Origin: Salinarimonas ramus
GTDB lineage: Bacteria; Pseudomonadota; Alphaproteobacteria; Rhizobiales; Beijerinckiaceae
Length of the DNA stretch: 64,000 nucleotides
Direction: 5' to 3'
Assembly (NCBI RefSeq): GCF_014645695.1
Contig: NZ_BMMF01000004.1
Coordinates: forward strand, 317,261-381,260
In this document: positions 1-8,873 of the stretch, in pieces
Layout of the letters: each line of letters starts with the position of its first letter
Numbering within the stretch: position 1 is the first letter of the stretch
Program-made: the position numbers and the translations under genes
Notes under the pieces: generated by a model
The model's input: the letters and a program-made list of their open reading frames with translations, nothing else
Told to the model about the DNA's origin: nothing
Database searches by the model: none

Positions 1-672
1 GCCATCGGCGTGCTGGCCGTCGTCGTCGCCTTGGCCGTGCTCGCGAGCGTCCCCACGATCCGCGGCGGCGGCGGCATCGGTGCCGGCACGCTCGTGCGCA
101 TCGCCCGCGATCAGCGCTTCTCGCGCATCTTCGTGGCGACGCTGCTCGCGATCACCGCGCACTTCATGGCCTTCACCTATGTCGAGCCCTACCTCGGCGA
201 GACGGCGCGCATGGCGCCGGCGGCGATCGCGCCCCTGCTCTTCGCCTTCGGCGCCGCCGGCATCGCCGCGAACGTGCTCACCGGCGCGCTCATCGACGGC
301 AAGCTCAAGGCCATCCTCGTCCTCTCGCTCGTCGCGGCCTCGGGCTCGCTCCTGGCGCTGGGCACGCTCGGACCCCAGCTCGGGATCGTCGGTATCGCGG
401 CGATGCTCGTCCTGTGGGGCGGCGCGGTGGCGGCGATCCTGGTCGGCTTCCAGACCTGGATCCTGAAGGAAGCGGGCGCCGACGCCCTGCCGGCCTCGGC
501 GATCTACGTCGCCCTGTTCAACGGCTCCATCGGGCTCGGCGCAATGGTCGGCGCCTTCATCCTCGACCTCGGCGGCCTCGCCTCGGTCTATGCGGTGGCA
601 GCCGGCTTCACCGTCGCGGGCCTCGCTGCGATCGCGATGATGCGCGCCCCCGCCATCGTCCCCGCGGAGTGA
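1..672 (+). CDS. MFS transporter, C-terminal part (5' end outside window)
   Basis: The reading frame is open from the first base, so this is the C-terminal part of a longer gene. It encodes about 223 residues made of alternating hydrophobic helices, roughly six membrane segments, with short basic loops. This fits the second six-helix half of a major facilitator superfamily exporter of the arabinose/drug-efflux (AraJ-like) type: segments such as FMAFTYVEPYL and the glycine-rich helix near the middle are typical of that group. The substrate cannot be told from the sequence. A strong hairpin follows directly and separates it from the convergent transglycosylase gene. Family assignment is by overall pattern; confidence in a specific function is low. 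Confidence 0.75.
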   Translation, partial: AIGVLAVVVALAVLASVPTIRGGGGIGAGTLVRIARDQRFSRIFVATLLAITAHFMAFTYVEPYLGETARMAPAAIAPLLFAFGAAGIAANVLTGALIDGKLKAILVLSLVAASGSLLALGTLGPQLGIVGIAAMLVLWGGAVAAILVGFQTWILKEAGADALPASAIYVALFNGSIGLGAMVGAFILDLGGLASVYAVAAGFTVAGLAAIAMMRAPAIVPAE

Positions 673-693
673 TGCGGCCGCCCGCACGAAAGG

Positions 694-729
694 AGAGCCC
701 CGCCGGGACGGCCGTCCCGGCGGGGCTCT
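694..729. terminator. Bidirectional hairpin terminator between MFS gene and slt
   Basis: A perfect 16-bp inverted repeat (694-709 and 714-729) with a 4-base GGCC loop sits between two convergent genes. The stem is very GC-rich. Only a short T run follows on the plus strand and an A/G-rich stretch precedes it, so termination may be intrinsic but not textbook. Confidence 0.75.
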
Positions 730-752
730 TCGCATCCGGTCGGGCGCGGCGC

Positions 753-2849
753 TCAGCGCGGATCGCCGCGGGCGAGGTCGGCGCGCATGGAGAGCGGGCG
801 GTCCTCGTGCAGCAGGCGGCGATAGACCTGATAGTTCTCCATCACGCGCTGCACGTAGTTGCGCGTCTCCGGATAGGAGATCATCTCCACCCAGTCGATC
901 GCGTCGACGCGGTCCCCGCGCGGGTCGCCGAAGCGCTCGATCCAGCGCGACACCGCGCCGCCGCCGGCATTGTAGGCGGCGAAGACGAGGATGTAGGAGC
1001 CGCCCCAGCGGTCGATCAGCTCGGAGAGATGCGCCGAGCCGAGGGTCGCGTTGTAGGCGGGGTCCGACAGGAGCCGCTCGGGCGCGTAGGCGAGGCCGAA
1101 GCGTCGCGCCGTCGCCCGCGCCGTCGCCGGCATCAGCTGCATCAGCCCGCGCGCGCCCGCATGCGAGACCGCGCGCGGATGGAAGGCGCTCTCCTGGCGC
1201 GCGATGGCGTAGACGAGCGCCGGATCGACCTCCTCCGTCGCCGGCTCGAAGGGCGGGATGCCGAGCGTCGGATAGGCGTAGAGATCGAGCGGCAGGCCGC
1301 GATAGACGGCGGCCCGCCCCAGCGCTAGGAGCCCGCGCGCGTCGCCGCGCTCGACCGCCGCCTCGCCGAGCGCCGCGATCGCCTCCGGATCCTCGAGCTG
1401 CGCGCCGAGCCCGTAATAGAGCGGGATCGTCTGCTCCTCGAGCCCGGCCCGGTCGAGGAGGCCGATGGCGCGGGCGGCGGGGATCTCGGCGAGGCGTGCG
1501 CGCGCCGCCTCCATGTCGATCTCGCCGGGGCTGCGCAGGGGCAGGCGCGTCTCGCCCATCTCTTCCAGCGCGAGCTGGCCGTAATAGGCGATGGGGTGAG
1601 CGGCCGCGGTCTCGTAATGCGTGCGCGCCTCCTCCGCCTCCCCGGCGGCGGCGGCCGCGCGCCCGCGCCAATAGGCGACGCGGGAGATCGAGATCGGCAG
1701 CGTCGCCTCCTCCGCCGCGCGGGCGAAGTGCTGGGCCGCGACCTGCGGCGCGTCGAGGAAGCGCAGCGCGATCCAGCCGGCGGTCCATTCCGCCTCGATG
1801 ACGTCGCTCGCCGATTCCGCCGCGTGGTTGGCCGCGATGGCGTAGGCGCGCGCGGCGTCGCCCGCCTCGAGCGTCGAGCGCGCGACGATGCGGCGCTCGT
1901 TCCACCAGGCGTCGCCGTCGATGACGATGCCGAGTTCCTTGGGCGCGCCCGACAGGAGCCGCGCGGCCTCGTCGAACCGCTCCTCGTAGCGCAGATGCTT
2001 GAGGCGGGAGAACAGGACGGAGGGCTCCGCCTGCAGCCGCGCCGGCAGCGCGTCGAGCCGCCGCTCCGCGTCGCGCGCCCGCGCGAGGACGGCCCGGCGG
2101 GTCTCGATCAGGCTCTCCAGATCCTCGCGCGCGTCCTCCGGGAAACGGGCGAGCATGCGCTGCGCCCCGCTCCAGTCCTCGCGGAAGAGGAAGCGCTCGA
2201 AGCGCACGCGATGATCCGCCAGCGTGAGGGCCGCGCCGAACTCCTCCTCCAGCGCGTCCTCCTCCGCCGAGCCGAGGCGCTCGTCGCGCCAGGTTGCGCG
2301 GGCGAGGGCGCGGGCGTCGGCCTCCGCGCCGTCCTGGCGGAAGGCGCGGGCCAGCGCGATGGCGCCCTCCGCGGTGCGGGGACGCTCGCTCGCGAAGAAG
2401 GCGATGACGACGTCGGGCCGCTCGCGCGTGTCGAACAACGCCTCCTCGGCCCGGCGCCGTGCGACGCCGGTCTCGGGCCAGCCGGGATTGTCGCTCAGGA
2501 AGGCGGAGAGACGCTCGAACTCGCGCACGGCGCCGGCGCGGATGGCGAGCCACTCGCCGGTGATCCGCGCCGCCGGATCGCCGTCGACCAGCGTCTCCCA
2601 GGCCGCGGCGAGGGTGTCGCCGAGGAGGAGGCGGCCGTCGGCATAGGCGTTGAGCATCTCCCGCAGCGCCACCTCGCGCGGGTCGAGTTCGGCGACGGCG
2701 CGCGCCGCCTCGGCGATGTCCGACGCCGCCGGCGTGTCGACGACCTCGGCCGCGTCCGCGCGGTCGGGCCGCGGCGGCGGCAGCGGGGCCGCGGCGAAGG
2801 CCGGCAGTCCCGCGAGGAGCGAAACCACGGTCGCTCCGGCGAGGATCAC
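753..2849 (-). CDS. slt: Soluble lytic murein transglycosylase (Slt70-like)
   Basis: The protein of about 698 residues cleaves peptidoglycan glycan strands in the periplasm with formation of 1,6-anhydro-muramic ends. The N-terminus has a hydrophobic signal segment ending near AFAAA. A long alpha-helical, alanine-rich region follows (superhelical U-domain type), and the last ~170 residues form the SLT catalytic domain with ARQESAFHP (catalytic Glu), a [10 protein letters not shown] motif and AAYNAG. The GTG at 2849 is chosen as start because no other start lies near the signal peptide; the frame stays open through the dapA promoter, and an ATG at 2954 would overlap dapA. A start at 2954 would give a more basic N-region, so the start is uncertain. 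The gene is divergent from dapA. Confidence 0.9.
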   Translation of the reverse strand: MILAGATVVSLLAGLPAFAAAPLPPPRPDRADAAEVVDTPAASDIAEAARAVAELDPREVALREMLNAYADGRLLLGDTLAAAWETLVDGDPAARITGEWLAIRAGAVREFERLSAFLSDNPGWPETGVARRRAEEALFDTRERPDVVIAFFASERPRTAEGAIALARAFRQDGAEADARALARATWRDERLGSAEEDALEEEFGAALTLADHRVRFERFLFREDWSGAQRMLARFPEDAREDLESLIETRRAVLARARDAERRLDALPARLQAEPSVLFSRLKHLRYEERFDEAARLLSGAPKELGIVIDGDAWWNERRIVARSTLEAGDAARAYAIAANHAAESASDVIEAEWTAGWIALRFLDAPQVAAQHFARAAEEATLPISISRVAYWRGRAAAAAGEAEEARTHYETAAAHPIAYYGQLALEEMGETRLPLRSPGEIDMEAARARLAEIPAARAIGLLDRAGLEEQTIPLYYGLGAQLEDPEAIAALGEAAVERGDARGLLALGRAAVYRGLPLDLYAYPTLGIPPFEPATEEVDPALVYAIARQESAFHPRAVSHAGARGLMQLMPATARATARRFGLAYAPERLLSDPAYNATLGSAHLSELIDRWGGSYILVFAAYNAGGGAVSRWIERFGDPRGDRVDAIDWVEMISYPETRNYVQRVMENYQVYRRLLHEDRPLSMRADLARGDPR

Positions 2850-2942
2850 GCGTTTGCGCCGGGCGCGTCCGCGCGCTATGTGTTGCGGCCCGCTCGGCGC
2901 CTTGCGCCGCGCGGCCCTCCCCGCATCGCTCGGAGCGCTCTG

Positions 2943-3845
2943 ATGTCCGCCCATGCCGTCCTCTCTCGCATTCGCGGCTCGATCCCCGCCATGGTCACGC
3001 CCTTCGAGGACGGCGCGGTGGACGAGGAGGCCCTGCGCGCGCATGTCGACTGGCTGATCGAGAACGGGTCCACCGGTCTCGTCCCCGTCGGCACCACGGG
3101 GGAGAGCCCCACCCTCTCCCACGACGAGCACAAGCGTGTCGTGGAGATCACCGTCGCCGAGACGAAGGGCCGCGTCCCCGTCATCGCGGGTGCGGGCTCC
3201 AACTCCACCACGGAGGCGATCGATTTCGCGCGCCACGCCGAGCGCGCCGGTGCGGACGCGCTCCTCGTCGTGACGCCGTATTACAACAAGCCGACGCAAG
3301 AGGGCCTCTATCAGCATTACAAGGCGATCGACGCCGCGGTGGGGATCCCGATCCTGATCTACAACATCCCCGGCCGCTCGGTGATCGACATGTCGGTGGA
3401 GACCATGGCGCGCCTCTACGAGCTGCGCAACATCGCCGGGGTCAAGGACGCGACCGCCAGCATGGTGCGGGTGAGCCAGCAACGCGCCGTGCTCGGTCCC
3501 GATTTCGTACAGCTTTCTGGCGAAGATTCGACGGCGCTCGGATTCAACGCCCATGGCGGGCACGGCTGCATCTCGGTGACGGCCAACGTCGCGCCGCGCC
3601 TGTGCGCCGAGTTCCAGGCGGCGAGCCTCGCCGGGGACATGCCGACGGCGCTGAAGCTGCACGACCGCCTGTTCCCGCTGCATCAGCACCTGTTCGTGGA
3701 AACCAACCCGACGCCGGCGAAGTTCGCTCTGTCGGTGCTCGGCCGCATGTCCGACGAGGTCCGCCTGCCGCTCGTGCCCGCCTCCGAGGCGGCGCGCGAG
3801 CTGGTGCGGGGCGCGATGCGGGCGGCCGGGCTGATCAACACCTGA
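2943..3845 (+). CDS. dapA: 4-hydroxy-tetrahydrodipicolinate synthase
   Basis: A 300-residue TIM-barrel enzyme that condenses pyruvate with aspartate semialdehyde, the first committed step of lysine and meso-diaminopimelate synthesis. The pyruvate Schiff-base lysine is Lys168 (GVKDA), with Tyr140 and Arg145 in YNIPGR and the GTTGES substrate motif at 50-55. Length matches the family. The frame is open far upstream, but ATG 2943 aligns with the usual N-terminus and follows a stop in another frame. smpB starts 7 bp after its stop, so dapA and smpB are probably co-transcribed, an arrangement common in alphaproteobacteria. Confidence 0.97.
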   Translation: MSAHAVLSRIRGSIPAMVTPFEDGAVDEEALRAHVDWLIENGSTGLVPVGTTGESPTLSHDEHKRVVEITVAETKGRVPVIAGAGSNSTTEAIDFARHAERAGADALLVVTPYYNKPTQEGLYQHYKAIDAAVGIPILIYNIPGRSVIDMSVETMARLYELRNIAGVKDATASMVRVSQQRAVLGPDFVQLSGEDSTALGFNAHGGHGCISVTANVAPRLCAEFQAASLAGDMPTALKLHDRLFPLHQHLFVETNPTPAKFALSVLGRMSDEVRLPLVPASEAARELVRGAMRAAGLINT

Positions 3846-3852
3846 GAGTTCG

Positions 3853-4326
3853 ATGGCGCAGAAGAACGCCCATTCCCACCGCGTCGTCGCCGACAATCGC
3901 AAGGCGCGGTTCAACTACGAGATTTCCGACACCTACGAGGCCGGCATCGCTCTGACCGGCACGGAGGTGAAGTCGCTGCGCTCGGGCAAGGCGACGATCG
4001 GGGAGAGCTATGCCGGGCCCTCGGGAGAGGACCTGGTGCTCTACAACGCCTACATTCCCGAGTATCTGCAGGCGAACCGCTTCAATCACGAGCCGCGCCG
4101 CCCGCGCAAGCTGCTGCTCCACCGCCGCGAGATCGACAGGCTGCTGGGCGCCACGCAGCGCGAGGGCTACACGGTCATACCGCTGCGGGTCTATTTCAAC
4201 GATCGCGGACGCGCGAAGGTGGAGCTCGGCCTGGGCAAGGGCAAGAAGCTGCACGACAAGCGCGAGACCGAGAAGAAGCGCGATTGGGCGCGCGAGAAGT
4301 CGCGCATCCTCAAGGAGAAGGGCTGA
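3853..4326 (+). CDS. smpB: SsrA (tmRNA)-binding protein SmpB
   Basis: The 157-residue protein binds tmRNA and brings it to stalled ribosomes for trans-translation. It shows the family hallmarks: the N-terminal [10 protein letters not shown] segment, [12 protein letters not shown], the E-YIPEY stretch and a basic C-terminal tail ([10 protein letters not shown]...) that mimics the anticodon arm in the decoding centre. Length is usual. It lies directly downstream of dapA with a 7-bp gap, suggesting a two-gene transcript. The tmRNA gene itself is not in the window. Confidence 0.97.
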   Translation: MAQKNAHSHRVVADNRKARFNYEISDTYEAGIALTGTEVKSLRSGKATIGESYAGPSGEDLVLYNAYIPEYLQANRFNHEPRRPRKLLLHRREIDRLLGATQREGYTVIPLRVYFNDRGRAKVELGLGKGKKLHDKRETEKKRDWAREKSRILKEKG

Positions 4327-4373
4327 GCGCCCGCGCCTGCCTCTCCCCTCTTCCCTTCATCGCCTGCTCGATC

Positions 4374-4393
4374 GGGGCGGCTCAGGCCGCCCC
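4374..4393. terminator. Possible hairpin terminator between smpB and the convergent transporter gene
   Basis: A perfect 7-bp inverted repeat (GGGGCGG at 4374-4380 and CCGCCCC at 4387-4393, six-base loop) lies between two convergent genes and overlaps the stop codon of the transporter gene. No T run follows on either strand, so it may be a weak or Rho-assisted terminator. Confidence 0.35.
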
Positions 4394-5032
4394 GTGCAGG
4401 TCCTCGTAGCGCCGCATCCGCGAGACGATGGCGCCGTATGGCACGAGCGCGACCGCCGCGATGGCGAGCTTCACCGCCCAGTCCGCCAGCGCCAGCGTCT
4501 GCCACGGCAGGGCGATGCATTCGTCGGCGATGCCCACCGAGCCGAGAAGGCCCGAGATCGTCTCACCGCCGAGCACCGGCCCGCAATAGAAGGCCAGCGA
4601 GAAGAACAGCGCCGTGTCGAGCGCCGAGGCCAGGATCGAGGAGGTCAGCGGCGCGAGCCACCACGCCTTCGCGCGCAGCGCGTTGAAGATCGCCACGTCG
4701 ACGAGCTGCGCCGACAGGAAGGCGATGCCCGACGCGATGGCGATGCGCGGCGTCGCGAGGTAGATCGACAGCGCCACCGCGAGCGCGAAGCCGGCATAGA
4801 CCACCTTGCGCGCGCCCGCGGGGCCGAAGCGACGATTGGCGAGGTCCGTCACCAGGAACGCGAAGGGATAGGTGAACGCGCCCCAGGTCAGCCAATCCTG
4901 CAGGCCGAGCGCCTGGATCGGGTGCTGCACCAGGATGTTCGACGACAGCACCACCACCGCCATCGCCGCGACGGCGACGAGGAGGAGCGTGCGGTCGTCC
5001 GGGCGCGTCGTGTCGCGTCGCATGGCGTTCAT
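4382..5032 (-). CDS. Queuosine precursor transporter (VUT/YhhQ family)
   Basis: A 216-residue integral membrane protein with about six hydrophobic segments. It shows the family signatures FPFAF/LVTDLANRRFG after the second helix (here TYPFAFLVTDLANRRFG) and a conserved LTSS...DTALFF stretch. Members of this vitamin-uptake-transporter family import queuine-pathway precursors (preQ0/preQ1), which are needed for tRNA modification. The gene is monocistronic in appearance, convergent to smpB and upstream in sequence order of rpmB on the same strand. No recognisable preQ1 riboswitch is visible in the roughly 110 bp ahead of its start. Confidence 0.88.
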   Translation of the reverse strand: MNAMRRDTTRPDDRTLLLVAVAAMAVVVLSSNILVQHPIQALGLQDWLTWGAFTYPFAFLVTDLANRRFGPAGARKVVYAGFALAVALSIYLATPRIAIASGIAFLSAQLVDVAIFNALRAKAWWLAPLTSSILASALDTALFFSLAFYCGPVLGGETISGLLGSVGIADECIALPWQTLALADWAVKLAIAAVALVPYGAIVSRMRRYEDLHGAA

Positions 5033-5143
5033 GGCCCTGCAATCCTTCGGATTCTGCGTCGAGCGGCGTCCTGCCGCTCCAAACGGCGAAAGGCGGCCGC
5101 GCGGGCCGCCCCTCGATCGGCTCGACCGATCTTGCGCCGGGCC

Positions 5144-5443
5144 TCAGGCCTCGGCGGTCTCGGCGAGCTGCTTCTTCTCGATCTCGCGCTTGACGGTCCG
5201 CGCCGTCTGCGAGAGCTCGACGTCGTTCGCCTTGGCGAGGAACGCGTCGAGGCCACCGCGATGCTCGACGGTGCGGAGCGCCGCGGCCGAGATGCGCATG
5301 CGCACCGAGCGGCCCAGCGTCTCGGACTGGAGCGTCACGTTGACGAGGTTCGGCAGGAAGCGCCGCTTCGTCTTGCGGTTCGAGTGGCTCACGAGGTGGC
5401 CGGTCAGAACGGCCTTGCCGGTCAGTTCGCAGCGGCGCGACAT
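5144..5443 (-). CDS. rpmB: 50S ribosomal protein L28
   Basis: The 99-residue product begins [16 protein letters not shown], the conserved L28 N-terminus, and contains the [15 protein letters not shown] rRNA-binding stretch. L28 is a component of the large ribosomal subunit. The frame extends 90 bases further upstream, but the ATG at 5443 aligns with the family start. The C-terminus carries the extra acidic/lysine-rich tail usual for alphaproteobacterial L28. It stands alone, without rpmG beside it. Confidence 0.97.
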   Translation of the reverse strand: MSRRCELTGKAVLTGHLVSHSNRKTKRRFLPNLVNVTLQSETLGRSVRMRISAAALRTVEHRGGLDAFLAKANDVELSQTARTVKREIEKKQLAETAEA

Positions 5444-5723
5444 GGTCTTGTTCGTCCTATCCATGGAGGTGCGGCCGCTTCTCTCTCCCACGCTCCCGCG
5501 CGCGACGCGCACGGATGCGGGGCGACCGGACACCGGTGTCCCTTGAAGGTCGGAGCCTATAGGCGAAGACCCCGGGTCGCGTCAAGGATAGGAGAGCGTT
5601 AACCATCAGGGTCGATGGTCGACTCCGCCTCGACAACGCCCGATTCGCCGAGGAGCCTCTCGACGACCCCCTCGTGGGCGGGCTCCCGGAGCGACCGGAC
5701 CCGACGGGACCCAAGGAAACGCC

Positions 5724-6560
5724 ATGCGTGCGCCCCGCCTCGCCTCCGCTCTCCTCGCCGCCGCCATGGCGCTCGGCACCCTCGTGCCGAACGCGGCGCA
5801 GGCACGCGGCTCGACCTTCGACGCCACCTACGGCATCTGGCTCGCAGGGTTCCCCGTGGGCGAGGCGGACGTGACGTCCTCCTCCGACGGGCGCCGCTAC
5901 CAGATCGAGGTCCAGGCGCGCCTCGTGGGGCTCGCCGGCCTCGTCACCGACGGCCGCGGCGCGGCGACGGCGACGGGCCGCGTCGACGGCGAGCGCGTGG
6001 CGCCGGCCTCCTTTGCGGTGAACTCGGCCTCGAGCCGCGCGAGCCGCACCGTGCGCATGGGCCTCTCCGGCGGCTCGGTCTCGGCGGTGGAGATCCTGCC
6101 GCCGCTCCCCGAGCATCCCGACCGCGTTCCCGTGCGCGCCGCCCATCGCCGCGGCGTCGTCGACCCGGTGAGCGCCTTCCTCTTCCCCGCCCGCAATCGC
6201 CTGGCGGCGACCGATCCCGGCCAGTGCGAGCGCACCATTCCGGTCTTCGACGGCGCCTCGCGATTCGACATCGTGCTCAGCTACGGCGGCGAGCGGACCA
6301 TCGAGAAGCCCGGCTACAGCGGCCCCGTCCTCGTCTGCAACGCGCGCTTCCGTGCCGTCTCCGGCCATCGCGAGGGCCGGGAGGCCGTGCGCTTCATGGA
6401 GGACAACCGCGACATGGCGGTGTGGCTCGCGCCGCTGGAGGAGGGCCGCGTGCTCCTGCCCATGCGCATCGAGGTGCGCACGCAGATCGGCATGAGCATC
6501 ATCGAGGCCTCCCGCGTCTCCATCGACGGCGGCGGCGTCGCGCGGCGCGCCTCGAACTGA
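5724..6560 (+). CDS. DUF3108 domain-containing secreted protein
   Basis: A 278-residue protein with a clear Sec signal peptide (hydrophobic residues 5-22, cleavage near AQA-RG). The mature part matches the DUF3108 pattern: an N-terminal YGIWLAGFPVGEA stretch, repeated beta-strand segments, CERTIPVFDGASRFDI and a C-terminal IEVRTQIG strand. The family is periplasmic or outer-membrane associated in Gram-negative bacteria, and no biochemical role is established. The gene is followed 105 bp later by hrcA on the same strand. Function is unknown; family assignment is by pattern. Confidence 0.8.
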   Translation: MRAPRLASALLAAAMALGTLVPNAAQARGSTFDATYGIWLAGFPVGEADVTSSSDGRRYQIEVQARLVGLAGLVTDGRGAATATGRVDGERVAPASFAVNSASSRASRTVRMGLSGGSVSAVEILPPLPEHPDRVPVRAAHRRGVVDPVSAFLFPARNRLAATDPGQCERTIPVFDGASRFDIVLSYGGERTIEKPGYSGPVLVCNARFRAVSGHREGREAVRFMEDNRDMAVWLAPLEEGRVLLPMRIEVRTQIGMSIIEASRVSIDGGGVARRASN

Positions 6561-6665
6561 CCGGCTCGGGCCGATCGGCTTGCGCAGGCGGGGCTCGGTG
6601 GGCACATAATCGTTCTGGGCGATGTCATCCCGGCCGCCCACGCCACCAGCGAAGTTGCGCATCCC

Positions 6666-7766
6666 ATGAACGGCGAGAGCCCCTCCCGCTCGGATCCCCT
6701 CTCCCAGGCCCGCGCCCTCGCGGAGCTGAACGACCGCTCGCGCGAGATCTTCCGCCAGATCGTCGAAAGCTACCTCGCCACCGGCGAGCCCGTGGGCTCG
6801 CGCAACATCTCCAGGCTCCTGCACGCGCCGCTGTCGCCGGCCTCGGTCAGGAACGTCATGGCGGACCTCGAGCATGCCGGGCTGATCTTCGCCCCCCACA
6901 CCTCGGCCGGGCGCCTGCCCACGGAGACGGGCCTTCGCTTCTTCGTCGACGCCATGCTCGAGATCGGCGATCTCTCGGTGGAGGACCGCGGCAACATCGA
7001 GGCGCAGATGCGCGCGGCCGCGCAGGGGCGCGACTTCGAGAGCGCGCTGGCGGAGGCCTCCGCCATGCTGTCGGGCCTCTCCCGCGGCGCCGGCGTGGTC
7101 GTCACCTCCAAGCAGGACCCCACCCTCAAGCACATCGAGTTCGTGCGGCTCGATCCGATGCGCGCCCTCGTCGTCCTCGTCTCGGAGGACGGCTCGGTGG
7201 AGAACCGCCTCCTCGACCTGCCGCCGGGCCTGCCCGCCTCCGCGCTCACCGAGGCGGCGAACTTCCTCAACGCCCGCATCCGCGGCAAGACGCTGGCGGA
7301 CGTGCGCGACGAGACCCGCGTGCTGCGCGAATCGATGGAGCGCGAGCTCGACGCCCTGACCGCCCGGCTGATCGAGGCGGGCGTGGCCTTTCCCTCGCAG
7401 GGCGTCGACCAGCGTCACCTCATCGTACGCGGCCAGGCGAACCTCCTCGCCGACCTCCAGGCGCTGGAGGATCTCGAGCGCATCCGCCTCCTCTTCGAGG
7501 ATCTCGAGACCCAGACCGACGTCATCGACCTGCTGGGCCGGGCCGAGGCGGGCGAGGGCGTGCGCATCTTCATCGGCTCGGAGAACAAGCTGTTCTCGCT
7601 CTCGGGCTCGTCGCTGGTGGCCGCCCCCTTCCGCGACGGCGCGCAGAAGATCGTTGGCGTGCTCGGCGTCATCGGCCCCACGCGGCTGAACTACGCCCGC
7701 ATCGTGCCGATGGTGGACTACACGGCCAAGCTGCTGTCGCGCATGCTGGAGGGCAGCGGGAGATAG
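6666..7766 (+). CDS. hrcA: Heat-inducible transcription repressor HrcA
   Basis: The 366-residue protein has the HrcA winged-helix N-terminus: [22 protein letters not shown], then [19 protein letters not shown] central GAF-like domain follows, with the C-terminal [18 protein letters not shown] signature. HrcA represses groESL and dnaK-type heat-shock operons by binding the CIRCE element. No CIRCE inverted repeat is visible upstream of this gene. In many relatives grpE follows hrcA; here a toxin-antitoxin pair and a DUF2093 gene follow instead. Confidence 0.96.
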   Translation: MNGESPSRSDPLSQARALAELNDRSREIFRQIVESYLATGEPVGSRNISRLLHAPLSPASVRNVMADLEHAGLIFAPHTSAGRLPTETGLRFFVDAMLEIGDLSVEDRGNIEAQMRAAAQGRDFESALAEASAMLSGLSRGAGVVVTSKQDPTLKHIEFVRLDPMRALVVLVSEDGSVENRLLDLPPGLPASALTEAANFLNARIRGKTLADVRDETRVLRESMERELDALTARLIEAGVAFPSQGVDQRHLIVRGQANLLADLQALEDLERIRLLFEDLETQTDVIDLLGRAEAGEGVRIFIGSENKLFSLSGSSLVAAPFRDGAQKIVGVLGVIGPTRLNYARIVPMVDYTAKLLSRMLEGSGR

Positions 7767-7814
7767 TATAAAGTTACGACTTGAATGCTTTGATTTCTTC
7801 CGCCATAGAGCCTC

Positions 7815-8189
7815 ATGGCCTCGGATGAATCAGAGCAACGCCCGCTCTATTGGGTTGGATCGAGCCTTCGCGACCTCCGTGGGTTTCCGGCTCATGTGCA
7901 GGACGCGTTCGGCTTCGCCCTGCATCTCGTCCAAGAGGGACTTCATCCGAGAGGAGCGAAGAATCTCCGCGGGCTCGGCCCGGGCATCATGGAGCTACGG
8001 GAGGAGCACGAAGGTCGAGCTTTCCGGGCTGTCTATGTGGCACGGTTCGAGCAATGCGTTTATGTGCTCCATACCTTCGTGAAGAAATCGAGAAGCGGCA
8101 TTTCGACTCCCTCGATCGAACTCGATCGCGTAAAGTATAGATTGAGGGAAGCCGAGGCGGACTACGCGAACAGGTTCGACGGGAGATGA
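7815..8189 (+). CDS. RelE/HigB-type toxin (phage Gp49-like, DUF891)
   Basis: The 124-residue protein resembles the Gp49-like branch of RelE-superfamily toxins, which are mRNA interferases usually acting on the ribosome. Diagnostic parts are the N-terminal helices (LRDLRGFPAHVQDAFGFAL), the GIMELREEHEGRAFRAVYVARF strand pair and LHTFVKKS with basic catalytic-site residues near the C-terminal half. It overlaps the following HTH antitoxin gene by 4 bp (ATGA), the toxin-first order typical of HigBA modules. The 45 bp before the gene are AT-rich compared with the surroundings. Confidence 0.85.
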   Translation: MASDESEQRPLYWVGSSLRDLRGFPAHVQDAFGFALHLVQEGLHPRGAKNLRGLGPGIMELREEHEGRAFRAVYVARFEQCVYVLHTFVKKSRSGISTPSIELDRVKYRLREAEADYANRFDGR

Positions 8190-8533
8190 CGATGATCGAA
8201 GCGAGCGAAGACATCCGGCCCTCGAGCGGCAACGTGTTCGCGGACCTGGGCAGCGCAGATGCCAGCGCCCACGCGCTCAAGGCGCGCATCGTCACGGAGC
8301 TGATCAGGATCGTCGAGCAGCCCGGGATCGGTGATGCGGAGGCAGCGCGGGCCTTGGGCGTCTCGCGAGACGAGCTCGATCGTGTCTTTCGCGGACAATT
8401 CCGTCAGCTTCCGGTCGAGCGGCTGCTCACCTGGCTGACTGCGCTCGGCAAGGACGTCGACATCGTGGTGCGGGACCATGGCGTCGCGGGCGAGGTGGGA
8501 CGGATCGTGCTCGCCGTCTCCGCCCCGAGTTGA
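8186..8533 (+). CDS. HTH (XRE-like, HigA-type) antitoxin
   Basis: The 115-residue protein has a central helix-turn-helix (about residues 50-75: DAEAARALGVSRDELDRVFRG) followed by FRQLPVERLLTWLTALGKDVDI. This matches the XRE-family antitoxins that partner Gp49-like toxins. It should neutralise the overlapping upstream toxin by direct binding and autoregulate the pair; both are inferences from the family. Start codon ATG 8186 overlaps the toxin stop. Confidence 0.85.
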   Translation: MTMIEASEDIRPSSGNVFADLGSADASAHALKARIVTELIRIVEQPGIGDAEAARALGVSRDELDRVFRGQFRQLPVERLLTWLTALGKDVDIVVRDHGVAGEVGRIVLAVSAPS

Positions 8534-8602
8534 ACCCCCGCCCCCCTTTCCGCTATTGCTCGTGCGACGGCGCGCGGCCCCGCGCGCGACACGGATGATG
8601 CG

Positions 8603-8827
8603 ATGAACAAGCTCGAGCGGCCGGGCGGCGAGGCTCAGGTCGAATATCTGGACTCCACCTTCCGCGTGGTGAAGCCCGGCACCTTCGTGCGCTGCGGCGT
8701 CACGGGGGCGGCTATTCCGCTGGATCAGCTGCGGTACTGGAGCGTGCCGCGCCAGGAAGCCTATGCGAACCCGCAGGCGGCCCTCGTGCGGCTCGGGCAC
8801 GCGGCGGACGCGCCTCCCTCCGGCTGA
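8603..8827 (+). CDS. DUF2093 domain-containing protein
   Basis: A small 74-residue protein with the DUF2093 core: VEYLDSTFRVVKPGTFVRC, TGAAIPLDQLRYWSV and QEAYANP. The domain is found almost only in alphaproteobacteria and is uncharacterised. The conserved VRCxVTGxxIPLDxLRYW stretch with one cysteine suggests a small beta-rich fold. The gene lies 47 bp upstream of the ABC-F gene on the same strand and may share its transcript. Confidence 0.85.
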   Translation: MNKLERPGGEAQVEYLDSTFRVVKPGTFVRCGVTGAAIPLDQLRYWSVPRQEAYANPQAALVRLGHAADAPPSG

Positions 8828-8873
8828 GCGGCCACCCCTTCACCGGGAGCGCAAAACGCCGTACATGCCGGGC

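Noticed and set aside
753-3914. Minus-strand frame of 1053 codons running through slt and all of dapA
   Set aside because: The part above 2849 is antisense to dapA and reads as arginine/histidine-rich low-complexity sequence; only the 753-2849 part has a signal peptide and SLT domain.
5033-5143. preQ1 riboswitch upstream of the queuosine-precursor transporter
   Set aside because: The region is GC-rich and lacks the A-rich tail and short hairpin of preQ1-I; nothing resembles preQ1-II or III.
6561-6665. CIRCE operator upstream of hrcA
   Set aside because: No TTAGCACTC-N9-GAGTGCTAA-like inverted repeat is present.
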